Assembly (NCBI RefSeq): GCF_001904615.1 | Contig: NZ_MRBY01000033.1 | Span: 1-45,104 of the forward strand | Length of the DNA: 45,104 nt | Direction of reading: 5' to 3' | Source of the DNA: [Limnothrix rosea] IAM M-220 | Lineage (GTDB): Bacteria; Cyanobacteriota; Cyanobacteriia; Cyanobacteriales; MRBY01 | Shown here: positions 34,286 to 43,388 of the stretch, in pieces | How the letters are laid out: each line of letters starts with the position of its first letter | Numbering within the stretch: position 1 is the first letter of the stretch | The notes under the pieces: generated by a model | The model's input: only the letters and a program-made list of their open reading frames with translations | Told to the model about the DNA's origin: nothing | Databases searched by the model: none | Program-made: the position numbers and the translations under genes

Positions 34286-37200
34286 ATGTTTGGTCAATTT
34301 ACAAGTTTCGTCGATCTGCTTCAGTACAGGGCTGAGTCTCAACCCGATAAAACAATTTTCACTTTCCTAGCTGATGGCGAGGCGGAAACTGATTCTTTGA
34401 CCTATGGTGATCTCCATACCCGTGCCCAGGCGATCGCCGCCTATCTCCAGACATACCAAGCCCGGGGAGAACGAGCCTTACTCCTTTATCCCCCAGGATT
34501 GGAGTTTATCTGCGCTTTTTTAGGATGTCTTTATGCGGGAGTGATTGCGGTTCCTGCCTACCCCCCCCGGGCTAACCGGTCTTTCGGGCGGCTTTACAGC
34601 ATTATTCAAGATGCCCAAGCACAATTTGCCTTAACCACTGCAGAGCTCCGGGACAAAATTGCCACGAAGTTTGATGAGCTGGAAAATGCGGCTTTTCAAT
34701 GTTTAGCTACTGATAATTTGAGCCTAGAGTTGGCGGCAGTCTGGCAAGACCCCCACGTTAGTCTCGATGACTTGGCCTTTCTGCAATACACCAGTGGTTC
34801 TACGGGGAATCCAAAGGGTGTAATGGTTGCCCACCGCAATTTACTTCACAACTCCCACATTATTCAAACAGGTTTTAAAAATTCCCAAGATGTACGTGCT
34901 GTGTCATGGTTGCCGCCCTACCACGATATGGGTTTGATTGGTGGAATTTTGCAGCCGATCTATGTGGGGATTTTTCAGGTATTAATGCCGCCTGTCAGTT
35001 TTTTACAAAGACCGTTTCGTTGGCTTAAGGCCATCACAAAATATAAGGCAACGACGAGTGGTGCGCCGAATTTTGCCTATGATCTCTGTGTTGCTCAAAT
35101 TACTGATGAACAAAAGTCGACCTTAAAACTAGAGTCTTGGCAGTTGGCCTTTTCCGGGGCTGAACCGATTCGTAGTGATACTCTTGATAGTTTTAGTCAA
35201 CATTTTGCTGAGGTGGGTTTTAACAAAAAAGCGTTTTACCCTTGTTATGGCATGGCGGAAACGACGCTGATGGTTTCTGGTACTGAGCCACAAACTTTGC
35301 CGAAGGAAATTACGGTTAGTAAGCAGGCCATTGAAGAAAATCAAGTGCGCGAGGCGATCGCCGCAGAACCGACGGTTACTCTAGTGGGCAGTGGTCAAAT
35401 TATTGGGGATTTATCGGTACGGATTGTCAATCCTGAAACCCTAGAACGGTGCGAAGACAATATCATTGGGGAAGTGTGGGTCCATGGCGGCAGTGTCGCA
35501 AAGGGCTATTGGCAAAAGGATGAACTAACTGAAAAAACATTTCAGGCGCAAGTAGATGGGGAAACGGGTTTTCTGCGGACAGGGGATCTCGGTTTTCAGC
35601 GGGATGGTGAGCTTTATATTACGGGTCGTTTAAAGGATCTATTGATTATTCGCGGACGCAATCATTATCCTCAGGATATTGAACTGACGGTTGAGCGAGC
35701 CCATCCGGCGTTACGGCAGGGGGCAGGGGCGGCGGTGTCTATTGAAGTGGATGGTGCTGAACAGCTTGTCATTGTGCAGGAGGTTGAGCGCAAGTTTGTG
35801 CGCCATTTAAATGTGGAGGAAGTGGCTCAGGCCATTCGGGGGGCGATCGCCACGGAGCATCAACTGCAACCCTATGCCATTTGTTTTATTAAAACGGGCA
35901 GTATTCCCAAGACTTCTAGCGGCAAGATCCGTCGCCATGCCTGCAAGCTCGGGTTCGTAGATCATTCCCTCGCGGTAGTGGGGCAATGGTCGGTGGGCAG
36001 TGAACAGGTATCAGTGAGCAGTGAACAGGTATCAGTGAGCAGTGAACAGGTATCAGGTATCAGATATCAGACATCAGATATTGAGGTGGCAGTGGCAGGG
36101 AAAGGCGATCGCCAGCAGCAGGAGTTAGAAGCTTGGTTGGTGGGGAATATTGCGCAGCGGTTGGGCATTGAGACGCACAAAATTGATGTCTTGGAACCTT
36201 TTGCCAGCTATGGTTTGGATTCGGTGCAGGCGGTGCAGGTGACGGCGGATTTAGAAGATCGTCTTAAGCGCAAATTGGAGCCGACATTGGCCTATGATTA
36301 TCCGTCGATTCGATCGTTGGCAGCTTTTTTGATTACGGGTGAAACGGCGACGCAACGGGTGACTATTGCACCGGCAAAAGAACTAAATCATTCAAAAATT
36401 GCGGTCATTGGACTCAGTTGTCGGTTTCCTCAGGCAGACAATCCAGAGGCCTTTTGGTCGCTACTTGAGCAGGGGCAAGAGGGGATCCGCCCTTTAGGCG
36501 ATCGCTGGGGTTCGGAGGAATGGGGTGGTTTTTTAAACCATATCGACCAGTTTGAGCCGAGCTTTTTTGGCATTTCACCACGGGAAGCGGAACAGATGGA
36601 TCCGCAGCAACGGCTTCTGCTAGAAGTCAGTTGGGAAGCATTGGAACGGGCGGGCATTCCGGCTCAAAATCTCGCAAATTCTCCCACGGGCGTGTTTGTG
36701 GGAATTAGTAATAGTGACTATGCCCAGCTTCAGGTACGGGAAAAAAATCCCATCAATGCCTATATGGGAACGGGCAATGCCCATAGTGTGGCGGCAAATC
36801 GGTTGTCCTATTTTCTGGATCTGCGGGGGCCTTCTCTTAGTGTGGATACGGCCTGTTCATCGTCTTTGGTAGCGGTTCATCTGGCTTGCCAAAGTCTCAT
36901 TAATGGGGAATGTGAAAGGGCGATCGCCGCCGGAGTAAACCTCATTCTTACGCCGGATGTTACCCAGACTTTTAGTCAAGCGGGCATGATGAGTGGTGCT
37001 GGTCGTTGTAAAACTTTTGATGAAAGTGCCGATGGCTATGTGCGGGGAGAAGGTTGTGGTGTTGTCATCCTCAAACCCCTAGCGGATGCAGAACGGGACG
37101 GTGATCCGGTTTTGGCGGTAATTTATGGGTCTGCCATTAATCAAGATGGCCGCAGTAATGGTTTAACAGCTCCCAATGGTCTCGCACAACAGGATGTCAT

Positions 37201-40200
37201 TAAACAGGCGATCGCCCGGGCAGGGATTACGGCGGCGGACTTGGACTACGTAGAAGCCCATGGCACAGGGACACCCCTTGGTGATCCGATCGAAATTAAT
37301 TCCCTTAAATCTGTCTTGAAACAGAGTGAGAACTCTCGCGAAGAGCCTTGTATCGTGGGTTCGGTGAAAACCAATATTGGTCACCTCGAAGCAGCCGCAG
37401 GCATTGCAGGACTCATTAAAGTTGTTCTGTCGTTAAACCACGGCAAAATTCCCCAGCATCTCCATTTTCAACAGCTAAATTCCCGCATTGATTTAGAAAA
37501 AATGCTCGCCATTCCGGCAGCGGCACAACCTTGGCAACCATCGACTCAACCGCGCTTGGCGGGGATCAGTTCCTTTGGTTTTGGTGGGACGAATGCCCAC
37601 ATTATTATCGGCGATCGCCCTGCTGTTACCCTTACTGAACCGAAATCGAACAAACGTCCTTGGCACCTCTTAACCCTTTCGGCAAAAGATCAACAAGCTT
37701 TAGGGGCATTACAAGCAAATTACATAAACTATCTGCAAGCCCAGCCAGCTGCAGATCTACAAAACCTTTGTTTGACGGCAAATACAGGGCGCTCCCATTT
37801 CAACCAACGTCAGTCAATTATTTTCAAAGATCATGCCGATTTACTCGCACAATTAACGGCATCACCTCGGCCGTCAACGCCAGTCAGACCCAAGAAAATT
37901 GCCTTTTTATTTACCGGGCAAGGGTCGCAATATGTGGGCATGGGTCAACAGCTTTACGAGACTCAGCCACTCTTTAAGTCAGTGCTCAATGAGTGCGATC
38001 GCCTATGGCAGTCTTTTTCGCCCGACGCGCCGACACTCATCGAGTTGCTCTACGGCGGCCATGATCCGCAGATTGTAAACCAAACCATGTACACGCAGCC
38101 ACTATTGTTTGCGGTGGAATTCGGGATCGCCCAGTTGTGGTTATCGTGGGGAGTTGCGCCAGATTTTTGTATGGGTCACAGCGTCGGGGAATATGTGGCA
38201 GCTTGTTTGGCAGGGGTCTTTTCCCTAGAAGATGGCATGAAGCTGATTACGGCGCGGGGTAAGCTCATGCAAAATTTACCTAGTAATGGTGGCATGGCAG
38301 CGGTTTTCGCAGATAAGACTGTGATTCTGCCCTATTTATCCGAAAATTTGACGGTAGGGGCAGAAAATGGCTCCCATTTAGTGCTCTCTGGGCAAACCCC
38401 TAGTCTTGAAAAAAGTCTCACACAATTGCAAAGCCAAGGTATTAAAACCAAACCCCTAAAGGTTTCCCATGCGTTCCATTCACCATTAATGACACCGATG
38501 TTGGGCGCTTTTCGTCAGGTGGCTGAGCAAATTCAATTCCATGAACCCCGTTTACCTCTCATTTCTAATGTCACTGGGCAGAAAATCGGAGCGGCGATCG
38601 CCACAGCGGACTATTGGGTCAGTCATGTGTCGGAGCCGGTCAAATTTGTCCAGAGTATTCAGGCTCTGGCGGCGGCTGGGGTGAATGTTTTTCTGGAGAT
38701 CGGCGCGAAACCTGTGCTGCTGAGTATGGGTCGCCATTGTTTGCCGGATGTGAAAGCCCTTTGGTTACCGAGTTTACGGCCAAAAAATGACGATTGGCAG
38801 GAAATGTTTACTAGCCTTGGGAAGCTTTATGTACAGGGTTTAGACATTAATTGGTGCGCGGTGGAAGGGGACTATGGTTCCCAGAAACTGACAGATCTAC
38901 CGACCTATCCTTTTCAGCGACAACGATATTGGTTTAGCAAAAAATCTTGGCTCGATGCGGTAACGGTTGAGGCGGATTTTGCCGATTGGTTTTATGGTGT
39001 GCAATGGCAGCCAGTCGCTCTGCCGGAACTGATGGAGCAGGGTGATGGTACATGGTTAGTTCTCGGCGATCGCCACCCCCAGACCTTAGACATCGCTGGG
39101 CAATTTCCCCAGTCACAAATTGTTTATCTCGGTGATGCTTTGACGCAGACATCGGAACATTGGGAAGTGCATCCCGATCAGTTTGATCAACTTTTTGCCG
39201 CCTTAGCTGACACAAAAATTGCGGGTATTATTCACGGTTGGGCGATCGCCGCCGATGCAGAAAATATTGAAGATAGTCAATGGTTAAGCTGTTATACGAC
39301 TTTAAAACTAATCCAAAGCTTGCACAAAATCCAGCGACAAATTCCCTGTTGGTTCCTCACCCGCAATAGTCAAGCCGTTTTAGAGAGGGACAAAGTTGAA
39401 GGTTTTAGTCAAAATTCTCTATGGGGTATGGGTAAGGCGATCGCCCTTGAACATCCAGAATTGTGGGGCGGCATTATCGATCTAGATTTCAACGAAAATA
39501 TCCCTAATCTCGCGGCCATCTGTACCCAGGCGAAAATTCAACAAATCGCTTGCCGTGACGGTGCACTGTATGGGGCACAACTAACCCCCCAAACGGTGAC
39601 GAAAACTGACATGCCCACAATTAAGCCGCAAGCGGTCTATCTGATAACAGGGGGCTTAGGTAGTATTGGTCGTCATTTAGCACAATGGCTCGACGCACAG
39701 GGCGCGACAAAAATCATTTTGTTGACCCGTCGCAGTTTATCCCCTGCTGATGAAATATTGGCGGATTTACCAAAAAGTGCGATCGCCTACACCTGCGACA
39801 TTGCCAAGGAGCATGATGTCCAACATCTCTTCCAGCGCTATCCCAATATCAGTGGTATTTTTCACGCAGCGGGTGTCCTTGAGGATGGTTTGCTCGCAAC
39901 GCAAACATGGGAGAAATTCACGAAAGTTTTTACGGCAAAGATTCAAGGCACGCGGAATTTGCACCATGGCAGTTTGGCGAATCCCCTAGATTTCTTTGTG
40001 ACCTTTTCATCGGTAGCTGCGGTCATCGGGTCTCCCGGCCAAGGAAATTATGCAGCAGCTAATGGCTTTCTAGATGGGATCGCCCGCTATCGTCAGGCAC
40101 AGGGTTTACCGGCTCTCAATATTAATTGGGGACCCTGGGCAACGGACGGCATGGCAACGGCTTTGCGGCATCAAGGTATGACTTTTGTCGCACCAGAACA

Positions 40201-42442
40201 GGGTTTACAAGCGCTCGAAAATGTCTTGGCACAGCACATAAATGTTGGCATTTTTAAGCCTGATTGGTCACAACTTGCTCAACAGTTTCCGGCGATCGCC
40301 CACAGTTTTTATTTCGATAAAGTATTAAATAAAACCGAGACAACGACCACCCAAAATAATGTTTTTGAGCAATTACAAACCTTGCCACACCCGGCGCAGC
40401 AGCAGCAATTAACAGAATATTTACGTGAGTCTATTGCCCGCATTTTAAAACTCGAACCGAGTCAAATTCGGCCTAGTGATAATCTCCTAGATTTAGGGAT
40501 GGATTCGCTCATGGTGATGGAGGCGATCGCCCATTTAAAGCAAGATTTGCGGTTAATGTTGTATCCCCGCGAAATCTATGAGCGACCAAAGTTAGAGGTT
40601 TTAGCGAAATATTTGGGTGATGAATTTCAAAAAGCCCACAATCCCAACTATCAACAAAAAATAACAGCAATTCCCACAGAGTTACCGAGCCAAACAACAA
40701 AAACTTGGCATATTCCTGAGAAGAAAAACGAAAAACCCATTGCCTTTATTTTGTCGAGTCCTCGCTCTGGCTCTACGTTATTGCGGGTAATGTTAGCTGG
40801 ACATCCAGCCCTGTATTCTCCACCAGAACTGCACTTATTGCCCTTTGAAACCATGGGCGATCGCCAAGCAGAATTGGGCTTATCTCACCTCGGCGAAGGT
40901 CTCCAGCGGGCGGTGATGGATCTGGATAATGTCACAGCAGCAGAAAGTCAAAAAATCATTGATCAATGGATGATTGAAAATCGTTCTATTAAAGATATTT
41001 ATGCGGCATTACAAAGTAAAGCCTCAGGAAAATTACTGATTGATAAATCCCCCAGTTATGGCAGCGATCGCCAGACTTTAGAGCATAGTGAAATCTTGTT
41101 TGAGCATGCTAAATATATTCATTTAGTGCGTCATCCCTACGCCATGATTGAATCCTTTAGTCGTTTACGGATGGATAAACTTTTGGGCGATACTAGCGCG
41201 AATCCCCATGGTTTAGCTGAGTCTATTTGGACAAACAGTAATCAAAATATTTTGCAATTTGGAAAACAACTTTCTGACGATAAATATTTACAAGTCGTCT
41301 ACGAAGATCTGGTTAAAAATCCCCGCGTTGTTCTCACTCGAATTTGCGAATTTCTTGGGGTTGATTTCGATGAATCTCTGCTAAATCCCTACAGTGGCGA
41401 TCGCCTCACGGACGGTTTACACCAACAATCCATGGGCGTAGGTGACCCAAATTTCCTCAAACACAAAAGTATTGATCCAGCCTTAGCTGATAAGTGGCGT
41501 GAAGTGACATTGCCGCAAACTCTTAATCCAGCAACAATTCGACTGGCGCAAACGTTTAATTACGAGTTACCGAATGAAGAGTTAGCAGTGAATGAACTGC
41601 CCACAATGACCGAAAGAATGGTAACGGTGCGGGGTTTAGAGTACTGCCTCTGTGAATGGGGCGATCGCCATCAACCTCTCATTCTGTTATTGCACGGCAT
41701 CCTCGAACAGGGGGCATCGTGGCAACTCATTGCGCCAAAATTAGCCGCTCAAGGCTATTGGGTTGTGGCTCCAGATCTGCGGGGTCACGGTAAATCTGAC
41801 CATGCCCAGTCCTACAGTATGCTCGACTTTCTAGCCGATGTGGATGCCCTAGCGAAAGAACTCACTGACCAACCCTTTCACCTTGTGGGACATTCCATGG
41901 GGTCAATTATTGGGGCGATGTATGCGGGGATTCGTCGTGACCAAGTGAAAAATCTCTGTCTCGTGGAAACCATTGTGCCCAATGACATTGACGATGCCGA
42001 AACCGCGGATCACCTTGTCACTCACCTTGACTATTTAGCGACTCCGCCGGAACACCCCACTTTCCCCGATGTGGCGATCGCCGCCCGACGTTTACGACAG
42101 GTGACTCCCGCTTTGTCTGAAGAATTATCTTTGCAATTGGTAGAACGTAGCACCGAAAAAATCAGCGATGGTTTCACGTGGCGTTGGGATGCTTTTTTGA
42201 GAACCCGTGCGGGTATCGAATTTAATGGCATTAGTCGCCGCCGTTACCTTGCCCTTCTCGAAAATATCCAAGCAAAAACCACTTTAATTTACGGAGATCA
42301 AAGCGAATTTAATCGACCTGAGGATTTAAACGCTATCCAAGCAGCAATGCCCAATGCCCAACGCTTAACGGTAGCTGGTGGCCATAATCTCCACTTTGAA
42401 AATCCTGCGGCGATCGCCGAAATTCTTGAGTCGAACCTTTAA
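34286..42442 (+). CDS. ols: Olefin synthase, type I polyketide synthase for terminal alkenes
   Basis: A modular enzyme of 2718 residues. In order: fatty acyl-AMP ligase (1-565; LQYTSGSTGNPKGVMV, GRNHYPQDIE); low-complexity linker (571-599); ACP1 with phosphopantetheine S646; ketosynthase (704-1130) with C857, H992, H1033; acyltransferase with S1299 in GHSVGEY; ketoreductase with GGLGSIG from 1789 and Y1922; ACP2 with S2074; sulfotransferase (from about 2150, SSPRSGSTLLR); thioesterase with S2537 in GHSMG. There is no dehydratase or enoylreductase. This is the Ols layout of Synechococcus sp. PCC 7002: a C16-C18 fatty acid is adenylated, extended with malonyl, reduced, sulfated at the beta-hydroxyl, then hydrolysed and decarboxylated to a 1-alkene. 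The start is the ATG at 34286 (MFGQFTSFVDLLQYRA), matching known N-termini; the frame runs upstream to 34217. All catalytic residues checked are present, so it should be active. Confidence 0.97.
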   Translation: MFGQFTSFVDLLQYRAESQPDKTIFTFLADGEAETDSLTYGDLHTRAQAIAAYLQTYQARGERALLLYPPGLEFICAFLGCLYAGVIAVPAYPPRANRSFGRLYSIIQDAQAQFALTTAELRDKIATKFDELENAAFQCLATDNLSLELAAVWQDPHVSLDDLAFLQYTSGSTGNPKGVMVAHRNLLHNSHIIQTGFKNSQDVRAVSWLPPYHDMGLIGGILQPIYVGIFQVLMPPVSFLQRPFRWLKAITKYKATTSGAPNFAYDLCVAQITDEQKSTLKLESWQLAFSGAEPIRSDTLDSFSQHFAEVGFNKKAFYPCYGMAETTLMVSGTEPQTLPKEITVSKQAIEENQVREAIAAEPTVTLVGSGQIIGDLSVRIVNPETLERCEDNIIGEVWVHGGSVAKGYWQKDELTEKTFQAQVDGETGFLRTGDLGFQRDGELYITGRLKDLLIIRGRNHYPQDIELTVERAHPALRQGAGAAVSIEVDGAEQLVIVQEVERKFVRHLNVEEVAQAIRGAIATEHQLQPYAICFIKTGSIPKTSSGKIRRHACKLGFVDHSLAVVGQWSVGSEQVSVSSEQVSVSSEQVSGIRYQTSDIEVAVAGKGDRQQQELEAWLVGNIAQRLGIETHKIDVLEPFASYGLDSVQAVQVTADLEDRLKRKLEPTLAYDYPSIRSLAAFLITGETATQRVTIAPAKELNHSKIAVIGLSCRFPQADNPEAFWSLLEQGQEGIRPLGDRWGSEEWGGFLNHIDQFEPSFFGISPREAEQMDPQQRLLLEVSWEALERAGIPAQNLANSPTGVFVGISNSDYAQLQVREKNPINAYMGTGNAHSVAANRLSYFLDLRGPSLSVDTACSSSLVAVHLACQSLINGECERAIAAGVNLILTPDVTQTFSQAGMMSGAGRCKTFDESADGYVRGEGCGVVILKPLADAERDGDPVLAVIYGSAINQDGRSNGLTAPNGLAQQDVIKQAIARAGITAADLDYVEAHGTGTPLGDPIEINSLKSVLKQSENSREEPCIVGSVKTNIGHLEAAAGIAGLIKVVLSLNHGKIPQHLHFQQLNSRIDLEKMLAIPAAAQPWQPSTQPRLAGISSFGFGGTNAHIIIGDRPAVTLTEPKSNKRPWHLLTLSAKDQQALGALQANYINYLQAQPAADLQNLCLTANTGRSHFNQRQSIIFKDHADLLAQLTASPRPSTPVRPKKIAFLFTGQGSQYVGMGQQLYETQPLFKSVLNECDRLWQSFSPDAPTLIELLYGGHDPQIVNQTMYTQPLLFAVEFGIAQLWLSWGVAPDFCMGHSVGEYVAACLAGVFSLEDGMKLITARGKLMQNLPSNGGMAAVFADKTVILPYLSENLTVGAENGSHLVLSGQTPSLEKSLTQLQSQGIKTKPLKVSHAFHSPLMTPMLGAFRQVAEQIQFHEPRLPLISNVTGQKIGAAIATADYWVSHVSEPVKFVQSIQALAAAGVNVFLEIGAKPVLLSMGRHCLPDVKALWLPSLRPKNDDWQEMFTSLGKLYVQGLDINWCAVEGDYGSQKLTDLPTYPFQRQRYWFSKKSWLDAVTVEADFADWFYGVQWQPVALPELMEQGDGTWLVLGDRHPQTLDIAGQFPQSQIVYLGDALTQTSEHWEVHPDQFDQLFAALADTKIAGIIHGWAIAADAENIEDSQWLSCYTTLKLIQSLHKIQRQIPCWFLTRNSQAVLERDKVEGFSQNSLWGMGKAIALEHPELWGGIIDLDFNENIPNLAAICTQAKIQQIACRDGALYGAQLTPQTVTKTDMPTIKPQAVYLITGGLGSIGRHLAQWLDAQGATKIILLTRRSLSPADEILADLPKSAIAYTCDIAKEHDVQHLFQRYPNISGIFHAAGVLEDGLLATQTWEKFTKVFTAKIQGTRNLHHGSLANPLDFFVTFSSVAAVIGSPGQGNYAAANGFLDGIARYRQAQGLPALNINWGPWATDGMATALRHQGMTFVAPEQGLQALENVLAQHINVGIFKPDWSQLAQQFPAIAHSFYFDKVLNKTETTTTQNNVFEQLQTLPHPAQQQQLTEYLRESIARILKLEPSQIRPSDNLLDLGMDSLMVMEAIAHLKQDLRLMLYPREIYERPKLEVLAKYLGDEFQKAHNPNYQQKITAIPTELPSQTTKTWHIPEKKNEKPIAFILSSPRSGSTLLRVMLAGHPALYSPPELHLLPFETMGDRQAELGLSHLGEGLQRAVMDLDNVTAAESQKIIDQWMIENRSIKDIYAALQSKASGKLLIDKSPSYGSDRQTLEHSEILFEHAKYIHLVRHPYAMIESFSRLRMDKLLGDTSANPHGLAESIWTNSNQNILQFGKQLSDDKYLQVVYEDLVKNPRVVLTRICEFLGVDFDESLLNPYSGDRLTDGLHQQSMGVGDPNFLKHKSIDPALADKWREVTLPQTLNPATIRLAQTFNYELPNEELAVNELPTMTERMVTVRGLEYCLCEWGDRHQPLILLLHGILEQGASWQLIAPKLAAQGYWVVAPDLRGHGKSDHAQSYSMLDFLADVDALAKELTDQPFHLVGHSMGSIIGAMYAGIRRDQVKNLCLVETIVPNDIDDAETADHLVTHLDYLATPPEHPTFPDVAIAARRLRQVTPALSEELSLQLVERSTEKISDGFTWRWDAFLRTRAGIEFNGISRRRYLALLENIQAKTTLIYGDQSEFNRPEDLNAIQAAMPNAQRLTVAGGHNLHFENPAAIAEILESNL
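35998..36081 (+). repeat. Twelve tandem DNA heptamers inside the olefin synthase gene
   Basis: The stretch is twelve consecutive 7-base units, every one beginning with CAG: types CAGTGAA, CAGGTAT and CAGTGAG recur in a 21-base super-period (35998-36018, 36019-36039, then partial), followed by CAGGTAT, CAGATAT, CAGACAT and CAGATAT. The total of 84 bases keeps the reading frame and encodes a Ser/Gln/Val-rich linker (SEQVSV repeated) between the acyl-AMP ligase and ACP1. Confidence 0.9.
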
Positions 42443-42482
42443 TTTGGGCAATTAATTTGGGCGATCAAGTTTGAGCTATAAC

Positions 42483-43178
42483 CTAAACCTCATTGGGATC
42501 AATACCCAGCTCTCGCAACTTTGCTGCCAATCTGTCCGCACGTTCCCGCTCGACATCCCGTTCCGATTCAGCTTGCTGCTGAGCTAGTTCAGCTTGTTTT
42601 TTAGCATTATCAAGTTCAACAGAAGTTAAAAAAGGACTGCCATCAGGTCGGAAAATTTTTAGCTTTTCCCCCAATGCACTTTTAAATTTAATCTTGAGTC
42701 GCGGGCTAACCCACTGATCCATCTCAGGGATTACTGTTAAATGATCACCAATTCTCTGCCATCCCCCCAAATCCTTCGTGTAGGGATCGTATAGGTAATA
42801 CTCTTCTACTCCGTAGGTTTGGTAAAACTCCAACTTCCCTGCCATTTCCCGGATGGTGTTACCCGGCGATAAAATCTCAAACACCACCTGTGGCGCAATA
42901 TTATTTTCCTCCCATTGTTTATAGGAACCGCGATCGCCTTTTGGGCGACCAAAAACCACCATAGCATCGGGTGCACGCCTCGTTTTGTTATCCCCTTCTA
43001 TCGGATACCAGAGGAGATCTCCCGCGACAAAGACATCGGCTTGATCGGCAAAGATAATTTCAAGATTTTCTTTAATGGTGACAATCCACTCGAATTGCAA
43101 CGTATTGTCTGCCATCGGCTGTCCGTCACTGTCGGGATAAAAAATGCCTGTTTGGTTGGGAGTCAGTTGCTGAACCAT
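42483..43178 (-). CDS. Uma2 family (DUF820) PD-(D/E)xK nuclease-like protein
   Basis: A 231-residue protein of the Uma2/DUF820 family, abundant and multi-copy in cyanobacteria. The restriction-endonuclease-like core has D71 in RAPDAMVVFGRP, E101 in VVFEILSPGN and K115 in GKLEFYQ, followed by YGVEEYYLYDP. The C-terminus is a charged helix with Ala/Glu/Arg repeats (about 195-225) that could form a coiled coil. The start is taken at the ATG at 43178; a GTG eight codons earlier is in frame. Cellular function is unknown; some members are linked to mobile DNA, but there is no transposase here. It is convergent with the olefin synthase. Confidence 0.92.
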   Translation of the reverse strand: MVQQLTPNQTGIFYPDSDGQPMADNTLQFEWIVTIKENLEIIFADQADVFVAGDLLWYPIEGDNKTRRAPDAMVVFGRPKGDRGSYKQWEENNIAPQVVFEILSPGNTIREMAGKLEFYQTYGVEEYYLYDPYTKDLGGWQRIGDHLTVIPEMDQWVSPRLKIKFKSALGEKLKIFRPDGSPFLTSVELDNAKKQAELAQQQAESERDVERERADRLAAKLRELGIDPNEV

Positions 43179-43388
43179 TGCCCGCCCTAGAATTTGCTTC
43201 ACCGACTATTTTAGAAGATGTTTTGGAGAGTATGGGCTTTCCTGCCAAGGACTCATTTTCCCTAATACTAAGCAAAGGGCGATCGCCGACGTGACCCAAG
43301 TCAAATTGCGCTGATATCACCGTTTGAGTCATAGGGCATAATCCCTTATGATTAATCCCTTATTAAGTGATCAGGAAAAGATTTGGAA

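Noticed and set aside
35998-36081. CRISPR array or selfish coding repeat
   Set aside because: The units are only 7 bases, without spacers, and lie in frame within a PKS linker. A tandem DNA repeat explains it fully.
32932-42442. Alpha/beta hydrolase at 32932 as a partner of the olefin synthase
   Set aside because: It is separated by about 460 bases containing a decayed gene, its elbow differs (A-N-S-I-G) from the Ols thioesterase (G-H-S-M-G), and the synthase already has its own thioesterase. The closeness is probably accidental.
42483-43178. Uma2 gene as part of a transposon or defence island
   Set aside because: No transposase, inverted repeats, toxin-antitoxin or restriction genes are next to it. 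The family is scattered widely in cyanobacterial genomes, so context gives no extra role.
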